Position numbers and translations under genes: made by a program
Source of the DNA: Flavobacteriales bacterium UBA7878
GTDB lineage: Bacteria; Bacteroidota; Bacteroidia; Flavobacteriales; Schleiferiaceae
NCBI GenBank assembly: GCA_002501205.1
Contig: DLRW01000083.1
Coordinates: 1 to 44,506 of the forward strand
Length of the DNA: 44,506 nucleotides
Direction: 5' to 3'
Shown: in pieces, positions 1 through 8,346 of the stretch
Numbering within the stretch: the first letter of the stretch is position 1
How the letters are laid out: every line of letters starts with the position of its first letter
The notes under the pieces: generated by a model
Databases searched by the model: none
Seen by the model: only the letters and a program-made list of their open reading frames with translations
Told to the model about the DNA's origin: nothing

Positions 1-2009
1 CCGACAAGGTAAATGAATATCTTTCTAACCCTCGTATTCTGGCTTTGATTCCCGGAAATCTTCGTAATGTGAAGTTTATCTGGACTGCCAAGCCTGATGA
101 TGGAGGTTTGTTATATCTCTTAGCAGCAAAAACTACTCGTGATGGCAAAGCAGCCATGAGTGGAGATGTTGTGGTTGATGCTCGTCAAGATTTTAATCAG
201 GCTAACGAGCCCGTTGTTACCATGAGCATGAATGCCAGTGGTGCCAGCCGTTGGGCTAAGATTACCCGTGAAGCAGTAGGTGATCAAGGAAATCAAGATG
301 ACAATCGTTCTGTAGCCGTAGTATTAGATAATCTCGCTTACTCTTATCCTCGTGTAAATAACGAGATTAGCAACGGTAATACTGAAATCGTTGGTAGTTT
401 CACGGTAACTGAGGCACAAGACCTTGCAAATATTTTGAAAGCCGGTGCTTTACCAGCTCCTGCTCGAATTATTCAAGCAGACATTGTTGGTCCTAGTTTA
501 GGAAAGCAGGCTATTAGTGCAGGATTATGGTCATTCGTAATTGCACTGGCCATTGTGATGATCTATATGATTTTCTATTACAATGGTGCGGGTGCCGCTT
601 CGGATTTAGCTTTGATCGTTAACATGTTCTTCATCTTTGGGGTATTAGCCTCTTTAGGCGCGGTACTCACTTTACCAGGTATTGCAGGTATCGTTTTAAC
701 CATCGGTATGGCGGTAGATGCGAACGTACTGATCTACGAACGTATTCGCGAGGAGTTAACTCATGGCAAAGGATTGCGTTTAGCTATTGAAGATGGATAT
801 AAGAATGCCTATTCTTCCATTATTGATGCCAACGTAACCACCTTCCTTACCGGGGTTATTCTATATGCCTTCGGTACGGGTCCTATTCGTGGATTTGCCA
901 CTACCTTAATCATTGGTATTCTTACCTCTTTATTCTGTGCGATCTTCATTACCCGTTTGGTATTTGAAGCACGCTTAGGGGCGAAGAAGTCCGTAAGCTT
1001 CTTTACCGGAGCTACTCGTAATGCTTTTACCAAGTTTAGTTTCGACTTCTTGGCCAAGCGCAAAATTGCTTACACCATTAGCGGATTGATTATCCTAACC
1101 GGTATCATTTCACTTTCTACTCGTGGTTTAAACTACGGTGTAGATTTCGTGGGAGGTCGTTCTTATCAGGTTCGCTTCGATCAGGATGTGAATTCTGTAG
1201 ATATCCAAACCACTCTTGGCGACCATTTTGTAAATGAGGATGGTACTAAAGTGTATCCTGAAGTAAAAACCATTGGTGAGGCTTCTCAAGTTATTATCAC
1301 AACTAAGTATAAAATCAACGAAACCGGAACTGAGGTAGAAGCAGATATTAAAAATCGCTTGTACGAAGGGGTGAGTGCATTTTATCAAAATGCGCCTTCC
1401 AAAGAGGAATTCTTCTCTGAAGCTTCAGGTGCCAGTGATATTGGTATCGTGGCCGAGCGCCAGGTAGGTCCTACTATCGCAGACGATATTAAGTCTTCAG
1501 CGGTATTAGCAATTATCTTCTCCTTAGTGGTAATCTTCCTTTACATCTTGATTCGTTTCAGCAAGTGGCAGTTTAGCGCCGGTGCTGTGGTGGCGGCCTT
1601 CCACGATGTACTGGTAGTATTGTCTCTCTTCTCATTACTCTACGGTATTTTGCCTTTCTCTTTAGAGATTGATCAAGCCTTTATCGCTGCAGTGTTAACG
1701 GTAATTGGTTACTCACTGAATGATACGGTGGTTGTATTTGACCGAATTCGTGAATACATGCGTACACATAACTTGAAGAAGAAAGGAATGAACGAAGTGG
1801 TGAACGACGCCTTGAACCGGACTTTGAGTCGTACCATCAACACTTCTTTAACAACCTTCTTTGTATTGCTGATCATCTTCATTTTTGGTGGTGAGGTAAT
1901 CCGAGGTTTTATGTTCGCTCTCTTGATCGGTATTGTTGTGGGTACTTATTCATCCCTCTTCATTGCAACACCGATTATGATCGATACCATGAAAAAAGAA
2001 GAGGAATAG
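1..2009 (+). CDS. secDF: Protein translocase subunit SecDF (fused), 5' truncated
   Basis: The reading frame is open from base 3 at the window edge, so the N-terminal part is missing; 668 residues remain. SecDF is an RND-type membrane accessory of SecYEG that uses the proton motive force to pull exported proteins out. The SecD half ends with its typical transmembrane block, including a GMAVDANVLIYERIREEL signature at about nt 708-760. The SecF half follows in the same polypeptide with a YGVDFVGGRSYQV segment (nt 1134-1170) and the matching SLNDTVVVFDRIREY signature at about nt 1715-1756. Fusion of SecD and SecF in one chain is normal for Bacteroidota. The gene ends in a rich acidic/lysine tail and is closed by an intrinsic terminator. 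Identification is certain; the true start lies outside the window. Confidence 0.97.
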   Translation, partial: DKVNEYLSNPRILALIPGNLRNVKFIWTAKPDDGGLLYLLAAKTTRDGKAAMSGDVVVDARQDFNQANEPVVTMSMNASGASRWAKITREAVGDQGNQDDNRSVAVVLDNLAYSYPRVNNEISNGNTEIVGSFTVTEAQDLANILKAGALPAPARIIQADIVGPSLGKQAISAGLWSFVIALAIVMIYMIFYYNGAGAASDLALIVNMFFIFGVLASLGAVLTLPGIAGIVLTIGMAVDANVLIYERIREELTHGKGLRLAIEDGYKNAYSSIIDANVTTFLTGVILYAFGTGPIRGFATTLIIGILTSLFCAIFITRLVFEARLGAKKSVSFFTGATRNAFTKFSFDFLAKRKIAYTISGLIILTGIISLSTRGLNYGVDFVGGRSYQVRFDQDVNSVDIQTTLGDHFVNEDGTKVYPEVKTIGEASQVIITTKYKINETGTEVEADIKNRLYEGVSAFYQNAPSKEEFFSEASGASDIGIVAERQVGPTIADDIKSSAVLAIIFSLVVIFLYILIRFSKWQFSAGAVVAAFHDVLVVLSLFSLLYGILPFSLEIDQAFIAAVLTVIGYSLNDTVVVFDRIREYMRTHNLKKKGMNEVVNDALNRTLSRTINTSLTTFFVLLIIFIFGGEVIRGFMFALLIGIVVGTYSSLFIATPIMIDTMKKEEE

Positions 2010-2031
2010 TTCCTCTTAAACAATAGTCTTG

Positions 2032-2068
2032 AACCCCGATTTCTTTCGTAAGGAGTCGGGGTTTTTTT
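2032..2068 (+). terminator. Intrinsic terminator after secDF
   Basis: An 8-bp perfect stem (AACCCCGA at 2032-2039 with TCGGGGTT at 2056-2063) is followed by an uninterrupted T run to 2068. It lies 23 nt after the secDF stop and separates it from tatA. Confidence 0.9.
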
Positions 2069-2071
2069 GGT

Positions 2072-2079
2072 TAATTTTG
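2072..2079 (+). promoter_or_regulatory. Bacteroidota -7 element (TAATTTTG) for tatA
   Basis: Exact match to the Bacteroidota TAnnTTTG element immediately after the secDF terminator and only 4 nt before the ATG at 2084. No clear -33 TTTG is visible at the usual distance. If used, the transcript would start at or next to the ATG (leaderless), or translation would begin at the in-frame ATG at 2108. Confidence 0.6.
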
Positions 2080-2083
2080 AATT

Positions 2084-2368
2084 ATGATTTTTCAGACCCT
2101 CCCATTTATGTTTTTCAATATCAGCGGTGGTGAAATCGTAGTGATTTTACTGTTGGTGATTATGTTTTTCGGGGCTAATCGTATCCCTGAGATCGCACGT
2201 GGAATTGGCAAAGGAATTAGAGAGGTGCGCAATGCTACGGAGGACATCAAAAATGAGATCAATAAAACCAGTGAAGGTTCGGACTTAAAGAAATTTAAAG
2301 ACAAGATCGAATCAGAGAAAAAGGAAATCGAAGAAATCACCGGTTCTATCAAGCGAAATAAATTCTAG
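2084..2368 (+). CDS. tatA: Sec-independent protein translocase TatA/TatE
   Basis: A 94-residue protein with one N-terminal membrane helix (about residues 13-30), the FFGANRIPE hinge typical of TatA, an amphipathic helix with GIGKGIREVRNA, and a charged Lys/Glu-rich tail. TatA forms the pore of the twin-arginine pathway, which exports folded proteins. Two starts are plausible: ATG 2084, and ATG 2108, which gives the shorter N-terminus MFFNISGGEI common in this family. The -7 element at 2072-2079 places the transcript start close to 2084, which favours either a leaderless message or the second ATG. The next gene starts 1 nt after the stop, so the two are probably co-transcribed. No tatC is in the window. 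Confidence 0.9.
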   Translation: MIFQTLPFMFFNISGGEIVVILLLVIMFFGANRIPEIARGIGKGIREVRNATEDIKNEINKTSEGSDLKKFKDKIESEKKEIEEITGSIKRNKF

Positions 2369-2369
2369 A

Positions 2370-3311
2370 ATGGATTATTTCCTGGTCTTAGTTGGAGTTT
2401 TACTCCTGCTTTTCGGTGGTGATTGGTTAGTTAAGGCTTCGGTGGATATCGCCCTGAGAGCTAAAATCTCCTTATTAGTGGTGGGGATGACCGTGGTTAG
2501 TTTTGCGACCTCGGCCCCAGAATTATTAGTGAGCTTAAAGGCCGCTTTGGAAGGTCACGTGGATATTTCCTTTGGAAATGTTATCGGTTCTAATATTGCG
2601 AATATCTCTCTTATCCTGGGTTTAACGGCTATGGTGTTCCCTATGCAGGTAAGCAAACGTACCATGCGAGTGGACTGGGGCATCATGTTCTTGATTACAC
2701 TCTTGCTATACCTCTTTCTTTGGAATGACCTTTTAAGCTTCTGGGAGGCTTTAATTCTCTTTGTGCTACTGGTATTGTACAACCTCTTTCAGATTAGGGG
2801 GTCTCGTAAGCAAGAGAAGGAAAACACGGAGATTTCAAATGCTAAATTGTTAAAGCTGTGGCAGATGGTATTTTTCCTGGCTGCCGGTATTGCCGGATTG
2901 CGATTTGGATCGGAGTTCCTGGTGAAGGGAGCGGTAAATATTGCTACCGACTGGGGAATTAGTGAAAGGGTAGTGGGCCTAACGGTGGTTTCCATCGGTA
3001 CCAGTTTGCCCGAGTTAGCAGCTTCCTTAATTGCCAGCTTTAAAGGAGAGCAGGATCTTTCTTTAGGAAATCTTATTGGTTCCAACATATTTAATATTCT
3101 CGCAGTATTGGGTATTACCGGGCTGATTACAGATTTACCGGTTCAAAGTGCTGCCCTAATGACTTTTGACTTCCCCTGGTTAATAGGTATTAGCTTAATT
3201 CTATTGCCATTTATGCTTTGGATGAAGCGGGGTGTAATCAGTCGTTGGCAAGGATTTATCATGTTCGCTCTGTATACCGTGTATTTATTGGGGGTTGTAG
3301 GGGTAATTTAG
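2370..3311 (+). CDS. Calcium/sodium antiporter (CaCA family, YrbG type)
   Basis: A 313-residue polytopic membrane protein made of two homologous halves, as in the K+-dependent Na+/Ca2+ exchanger family. The first alpha repeat has GMTVVSFATSAPELLVS with a GNVIGSNIANI partner segment; the second has GLTVVSIGTSLPELAAS with GNLIGSNIFNI. The acidic residue in each S-x-PEL motif is the expected ion ligand. Length fits the bacterial YrbG/CaxA group (about 310-330 residues). It begins 1 nt after the tatA stop and reads through without an own promoter that I can see. Ion specificity cannot be decided from sequence alone. Confidence 0.92.
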   Translation: MDYFLVLVGVLLLLFGGDWLVKASVDIALRAKISLLVVGMTVVSFATSAPELLVSLKAALEGHVDISFGNVIGSNIANISLILGLTAMVFPMQVSKRTMRVDWGIMFLITLLLYLFLWNDLLSFWEALILFVLLVLYNLFQIRGSRKQEKENTEISNAKLLKLWQMVFFLAAGIAGLRFGSEFLVKGAVNIATDWGISERVVGLTVVSIGTSLPELAASLIASFKGEQDLSLGNLIGSNIFNILAVLGITGLITDLPVQSAALMTFDFPWLIGISLILLPFMLWMKRGVISRWQGFIMFALYTVYLLGVVGVI

Positions 3312-3395
3312 TGTAATCCGCAAATGAACCCCTAGTTTTTAAGAGGGTGTTTGTAAAAATTTTAGTTTTTTCTGGTTTCTACCCCCTGAGGCAGT

Positions 3396-3403
3396 TAATT
3401 TTG
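3396..3403 (+). promoter_or_regulatory. -7 element (TAATTTTG) for glnN
   Basis: Exact TAnnTTTG match 16 nt before the glnN ATG at 3420. No convincing -33 box was found. The 108-nt gap between the exchanger and glnN holds nothing else I can name. Confidence 0.55.
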
Positions 3404-3419
3404 CGAAAAATTTTTCAAA

Positions 3420-5606
3420 ATGCCTCAAATTCGATTTACCGCATTGCAAGAAGCGCAAAGACGGATGGCTCCAGAAGTAGAGCTTCCTTATACTCGTGTT
3501 TCTGAAATCTTCGGAGAGTACACATTCAACTACCGTTCGATGAAGGAGTATATGACTCCCGAAGCTTATCGAAGTGTGTCGGATGCTGTGAAAAAAGGAA
3601 CCAAGATTGATCGTGGAATTGCTGATCAGGTGGCCACCGGGATGAAAGCCTGGGCTATCAATAAAGGAGCGACCCACTATACCCACTGGTTTCAGCCCTT
3701 AACTGGTGCTACCGCCGAAAAACATGATTCTTTCTTTGAGCCTACTGGTGATGGTCAGGCCATTGAGAAGTTTAGCGGAGGTATGTTGGTTCAACAGGAG
3801 CCCGATGCATCCAGCTTCCCTAATGGTGGTATTCGTAACACATTTGAGGCCCGTGGATATACGGCATGGGATCCTACCAGCCCTGCTTTTATTATGGGTC
3901 GTACCCTCTGTATTCCTACCGTATTCGTGAGTTATACAGGTGAAGCCCTTGATAATAAAACCCCTTTATTACGTGCCTTGCAATCTATTGATCAGGCTGC
4001 TACCGATGTGTGTCAGTACTTTGATCGCAATGTGCGTAAAGTAACCGCTACTTTAGGTTGGGAGCAAGAATATTTCTTGGTAGATACTGCATTGTTCCAT
4101 GCTCGTCCGGACTTAAAATTAACCGGTCGTACTTTATTAGGACATGCCCCTGCGAAAGGCCAACAGTTGGATGATCACTATTTTGGATCTATTCCAGAGC
4201 GTGCCCGTCAGTTTATGCGTGAATTGGAAATGGAATCCTATCGTTTAGGAATTCCGGTGAAAACCCGTCACAATGAGGTAGCTCCCAGCCAGTTCGAATT
4301 AGCACCCGTTTTTGAGGAGGCGAATATTTCGGTAGACCATAACTCCCTTATCATGGATTTGATGGATAAGGTTGCGCGTCGGCATCATTTCAAAGTGCTC
4401 TTACACGAAAAGCCATATGCTGGTGTAAACGGAAGTGGAAAGCACAATAACTGGTCTTTGGCGACCGATACCGGTGTTAACCTTTTGGCTCCGGGTAAAA
4501 CCCCAAAGAGCAATTTACAGTTCCTAACTTTCTTTATTAATACCATTATGGCGGTGCATAATCATGCCGATCTTCTTCGTGCATCGATTGCTTCCGCTAG
4601 TAATGATCACCGCTTAGGGGCAAATGAGGCGCCTCCTGCAATTATCTCTGTATTTATTGGTTCTCAGTTAACCGCCACTTTAGATGCTCTTGAGCAGCTC
4701 GAGAAAGGTAAATTGAGTCCGGAGCAGAAAACAGATCTCAAATTAAACGTGGTAGGTAAGATTCCTGAAATCTTATTGGATAATACCGATCGTAACCGTA
4801 CATCTCCATTTGCCTTTACCGGAAATAAATTTGAATTGCGCGCAGTAGGTTCCTTAGCGAACTGTGCTCAGCCCATGACCATTTTGAATACCATCATGGC
4901 TCAGCAATTGCGTGAATTTAAGGCGGCTGTGGACGCGCATATTGCTGATGGCATGAAGAAAGATGATGCCATTTTCAATGTATTGCGTGACTATATTAAG
5001 CAGAGTCAAAATATTCGTTTTGAAGGTGATGGCTACTCAGATGAATGGGCTGCTGAAGCTGAAAAACGCGGTTTAAGCAATGTACGTACGACTCCGCATG
5101 CCTTGGATTTTTATGTTACCGATTCGGCCGTGAAGCTTTTCGTAGAGAATGAAGTGATGAATGCGGTAGAGGTACATGCTCGTCATGAAATTATGCTCGA
5201 AGAGTATAAAATGAAAATTCAAATCGAAAGCCGAGTTTTAGGCGATATCGCCGGAAATCACGTAGTGCCAACTGCGATTAATTACCAAAACAAATTAATC
5301 CAGAATGTTCGTGGCTTGAAAGAGGTATTAGCACCGGAAGTATTCCAAAAAGTGGCTAAGGATCAATTGCATATGATTGAAAGCATTAGTGGGTATATCA
5401 GTACCATTATTGCTGAAAAAGATGCGATGATCGAAGAGCGTAAACGTTGCAATGCCATCGAAGATACACGTGAGCAAGCCATTGCCTACTGTGAAAAGGT
5501 GATCCCTTATTTCGACAAGATTCGTTATGCCTGCGATAAATTGGAATTATTGGTTGATGATGAGCTTTGGCCATTACCAAAGTATCGCGAGTTAATCTTC
5601 ATTTAA
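3420..5606 (+). CDS. glnN: Glutamine synthetase type III
   Basis: A 728-residue protein of the GSIII family, the long dodecameric glutamine synthetase found in Bacteroidota, which makes glutamine from glutamate, ammonia and ATP. Visible family features are the catalytic-core segments around WEQEYFLVD (about residue 218), KTRHNEVAPSQFELAPVFEEAN (about 281-302), GVNGSGKHNNWSLATD (about 339-354) and NRTSPFAFTGNKFELRAVGS (about 460-479). The NEVAPSQ/GSGKHNNWS pair separates GSIII from GSI and GSII. Length matches the family (about 725-735). It stands as a single-gene unit with its own -7 element and a strong terminator; no P-II or amt gene is nearby. Confidence 0.97.
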   Translation: MPQIRFTALQEAQRRMAPEVELPYTRVSEIFGEYTFNYRSMKEYMTPEAYRSVSDAVKKGTKIDRGIADQVATGMKAWAINKGATHYTHWFQPLTGATAEKHDSFFEPTGDGQAIEKFSGGMLVQQEPDASSFPNGGIRNTFEARGYTAWDPTSPAFIMGRTLCIPTVFVSYTGEALDNKTPLLRALQSIDQAATDVCQYFDRNVRKVTATLGWEQEYFLVDTALFHARPDLKLTGRTLLGHAPAKGQQLDDHYFGSIPERARQFMRELEMESYRLGIPVKTRHNEVAPSQFELAPVFEEANISVDHNSLIMDLMDKVARRHHFKVLLHEKPYAGVNGSGKHNNWSLATDTGVNLLAPGKTPKSNLQFLTFFINTIMAVHNHADLLRASIASASNDHRLGANEAPPAIISVFIGSQLTATLDALEQLEKGKLSPEQKTDLKLNVVGKIPEILLDNTDRNRTSPFAFTGNKFELRAVGSLANCAQPMTILNTIMAQQLREFKAAVDAHIADGMKKDDAIFNVLRDYIKQSQNIRFEGDGYSDEWAAEAEKRGLSNVRTTPHALDFYVTDSAVKLFVENEVMNAVEVHARHEIMLEEYKMKIQIESRVLGDIAGNHVVPTAINYQNKLIQNVRGLKEVLAPEVFQKVAKDQLHMIESISGYISTIIAEKDAMIEERKRCNAIEDTREQAIAYCEKVIPYFDKIRYACDKLELLVDDELWPLPKYRELIFI

Positions 5607-5626
5607 GATTAATTGATATTCAAACA

Positions 5627-5661
5627 AAGCCGTCTCTTATTAACAGAGGCGGCTTTTTTTT
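5627..5661 (+). terminator. Intrinsic terminator after glnN
   Basis: A 10-position stem (AAGCCGTCTC at 5627-5636 with GAGGCGGCTT at 5646-5655, one T-G wobble) precedes a run of T to 5661. Confidence 0.9.
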
Positions 5662-5744
5662 GAAACCCCTAGTAAAATCGGGCTTAGCTGAATAAAATAT
5701 TTAACTATTTTAGCGGCTTACAGACCAAAATCACAGCGGCATAT

Positions 5745-8282
5745 ATGAGACATTTTCGTCTAGGATTTGCATTAATTCTTGTGAGCTTTTTATCTTACTC
5801 CCTTAAAGCTCAGCCAGATGGCGATCCGAAGCTCCCTAAGGAAATAGATAAAGCTTACAAAGCATTCGATGCAGAAGAATACTTCTACGCAGTAGAACTT
5901 TTACAGGATGCATACAATGAAGCTAAAGGTCGAGACCAAAAGTCGGAGGTTCTTTTCAAGTTAGCGGAGTCATATCGAATGATGAATGAATATGAGGAAG
6001 CTGAACGGAATTACAATAAAGCAATTAAGGTAGGCTATCGCGATCCAAAGGCGATCTTGTTACGTGGCGATATGCTTAAGGCGATGGGTAATTATGAAGA
6101 AGCCATCGAAGTTTATCAAGAATACAAGAAAGAGAACCCTACCGATTCCCTGGCTGATGAGGCAATTGAGTCTACTCGCAAAGCCATCGAAAGAAAAAAT
6201 AAACCTAGTCAGTACCAGGTAGATAACATGAAGGACATCAACAGTCCGGCCATGGATTTCTCGGTGACCTATGGTGGAGATCGCCGTGAAAATGATGTGA
6301 TTGTATTTGTATCCTCTCGGGATGAGTCTGTAGGTAGCGATGAAGATAGTTGGACAGGAGAATCCTATATGGATCTCTACACCAGCACAGCTGAAAGAAA
6401 GTCTCGTGGTCGCCGTCGCGGAAATGATGAAGAGGAAGAAGTTAGCTACGCTGATTTGAAATGGTCTACTCCCGTATTGTTGGATGAGGAAGAAATTCTC
6501 AACAGTGAATTCCACGAAGGAACTGCAAGTTTCGATAGCCGTAAAAAGGAATTGTATTTCACGCGTTGTATTGTGGACGATGATTTGCGATTAGGTTGTG
6601 GCATCTACAAAACAGAGATGCAAGGTCAATCCTGGAAAGAGGCAGAGCGCCAAATTATTGGCGGTGATACCATGGCGAATATTGGTGATCCCTGTCTTTC
6701 TTTGGATGATAAGTTCTTATACTTTGTTTCCGATGATTTTAATTCCAAGGGGTCTCACGACATTTTTGTTACAGAATACGATCGCCGCTCAAAGACTTGG
6801 GCTAAGCCTCGCAACTTGGGTTCTAAGGTAAATACCACCGGATCCGAGCGTTTTCCGATTGTTCATGGTGACGGCTTCTTGTACTTTGCCTCCAATGGTC
6901 ACCCAGGTATGGGAGGATTGGATATTTACAAGGTTAAATTAGGAGAGGATGGCATGCCTGAAGGGAATGTGATCCATATGGAATATCCAATTAACTCCAG
7001 CAGTGATGATTTCGCATTGATTTGGGAGCCTGGTTCTGATACTAAAAAAGGTTTCCTTTCTTCTAATCGTGAAGGGGCTAAAAAACGTTATGGCTCGAAG
7101 GAGAACAGTGACGATATTTGGTCGGTATACCGTACTCCATTGGTGTTTAATATCGAAGGGGTGGTAATTGACTCCGAAGAGAAGACTCCAATTCCTGAGG
7201 CTACCGTAACTATGGATGGATCGGACGGGTCCTCAGTTACTATTACTGCAGATGAAAATGGATATTACATTTTCGATGATACTAAGGTGATGGAGAATGT
7301 GAACTACACACTGCATTTCTCTAAAAAACAATATTTGGCCAACACCGGTGAAGTAACAACCATTGGATTTGAAATTGATGCTTTTGAATACGTGCCCTCA
7401 GCGGGTTATTTCATCAAGCGATTAACCTTAAACAAGGAATTGGATCCAATCAAGAAGCCCATTGTACTTCCAAATGTATTCTTTGATTTAGGAAAATGGG
7501 ATTTGCGTCCTGAAGCCATGTCCGCTTTGGACTCAGTGGTTACCATTTTGGATAACAACCCCAATATCACCATCGGAATGCGTTCACATACGGATTACCG
7601 TGATACAGAGGAGCGTAACAAAGTATTATCCCAAAAACGTGCGGATACTTGTGTGAATTACTTGATTTCAAAAGGAGTGAATCCTAAGCGATTAGAAGCT
7701 CAAGGTATGGGTGAGAGTGAGCCTTTCACTATTCCAAAGAATTACGATGGCTATGGTAAGGAATCCTTTAAAGAGGGAGATCAACTTACGGAGCGCTTCA
7801 TCAAGTCCCTTTCTGCCGAAAAGCAGGAAATTGGAAACCAAATCAACCGTCGTACTGACTTTAAAGTACTTAGCGATGACTTTGTTCCAGAGGGTGGAGA
7901 AGACAAGCCTCAGGCCGCGGATACCGATGCCTTGATTCAAGCTGGTCGTGAGAATGAGGCGAAGCCAGGAGAAATCTTAGTAATGAAGCGTCCAATGAGC
8001 TTTGGTGCCTTGGCGCGTCAGGCCGGGATGAATATCCGAGAGTTTAAGGAATTAAACGGTGGTTTACGTGGCGTTCGTCCATTTGTAGGCTTACAAGTGA
8101 AGATGGAAAAAGACGGGAACTATGAGCAGTGGGATGCTACTCACTATCAAGTAAAACGTCGCGGTATCGATTTAGGCGATATCGCTAAAGAATTGGATAT
8201 CGACGAAGATGTATTAGAGGAATTAAACCCCGAACTGGAAGAAGTAGAAATTCAACCAGGCCTCTGGATACGCTACAAATAG
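5745..8282 (+). CDS. PorE-like OmpA family protein (TPR, PD40, CRD, OmpA, two LysM)
   Basis: An 845-residue exported protein with a signal peptide (about residues 1-22, ending SLKAQ). In order it shows TPR-type helices (about 33-150), a PD40/WD40-like propeller (about 160-460, with repeated LYF-type strands), a carboxypeptidase regulatory-like Ig fold (about 470-565), an OmpA C-terminal peptidoglycan-binding domain (about 575-710, with FDLGKWDLRPEA, SHTDYRD and NQINRRTDFKV), and two LysM-like modules (about 742-789 and 799-845, the second with YQVKRRG at its start). TPR-PD40-CRD-OmpA is the architecture of PorE, which ties the T9SS to peptidoglycan; the LysM pair would add a second wall contact. 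No porP/sprF partner lies beside it. The T9SS role is inferred from domain order. Monocistronic, with a terminator 18 nt after the stop. Confidence 0.82.
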   Translation: MRHFRLGFALILVSFLSYSLKAQPDGDPKLPKEIDKAYKAFDAEEYFYAVELLQDAYNEAKGRDQKSEVLFKLAESYRMMNEYEEAERNYNKAIKVGYRDPKAILLRGDMLKAMGNYEEAIEVYQEYKKENPTDSLADEAIESTRKAIERKNKPSQYQVDNMKDINSPAMDFSVTYGGDRRENDVIVFVSSRDESVGSDEDSWTGESYMDLYTSTAERKSRGRRRGNDEEEEVSYADLKWSTPVLLDEEEILNSEFHEGTASFDSRKKELYFTRCIVDDDLRLGCGIYKTEMQGQSWKEAERQIIGGDTMANIGDPCLSLDDKFLYFVSDDFNSKGSHDIFVTEYDRRSKTWAKPRNLGSKVNTTGSERFPIVHGDGFLYFASNGHPGMGGLDIYKVKLGEDGMPEGNVIHMEYPINSSSDDFALIWEPGSDTKKGFLSSNREGAKKRYGSKENSDDIWSVYRTPLVFNIEGVVIDSEEKTPIPEATVTMDGSDGSSVTITADENGYYIFDDTKVMENVNYTLHFSKKQYLANTGEVTTIGFEIDAFEYVPSAGYFIKRLTLNKELDPIKKPIVLPNVFFDLGKWDLRPEAMSALDSVVTILDNNPNITIGMRSHTDYRDTEERNKVLSQKRADTCVNYLISKGVNPKRLEAQGMGESEPFTIPKNYDGYGKESFKEGDQLTERFIKSLSAEKQEIGNQINRRTDFKVLSDDFVPEGGEDKPQAADTDALIQAGRENEAKPGEILVMKRPMSFGALARQAGMNIREFKELNGGLRGVRPFVGLQVKMEKDGNYEQWDATHYQVKRRGIDLGDIAKELDIDEDVLEELNPELEEVEIQPGLWIRYK

Positions 8283-8300
8283 CTTAATTAAATATTTAGA

Positions 8301-8341
8301 AGCGCCCTGTGGTTTAAAACCGCGGGGCGCTTTCTATTTTT
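8301..8341 (+). terminator. Intrinsic terminator between porE-like gene and purM
   Basis: A 12-position stem (AGCGCCCTGTGG at 8301-8312 with CCGCGGGGCGCT at 8320-8331, wobbles in the middle), loop of 7, then TTTCTATTTTT. The T tract overlaps the -7 element of purM, so termination and initiation signals share bases. Confidence 0.88.
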
Positions 8342-8342
8342 G
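8335..8342 (+). promoter_or_regulatory. -7 element (TATTTTTG) for purM
   Basis: Exact TAnnTTTG match ending 4 nt before the purM ATG. It is embedded in the T tract of the upstream terminator. The spacing predicts a transcript that starts at the ATG. Confidence 0.6.
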
Positions 8343-8346
8343 CAAA

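Noticed and set aside
1128..1388. Antisense ORFs of 60-150 codons across the window (for example inside secDF, porE-like, carB and glnN)
   Set aside because: They lie inside genes with clear family motifs, show no recognisable motifs and no upstream signals of their own.
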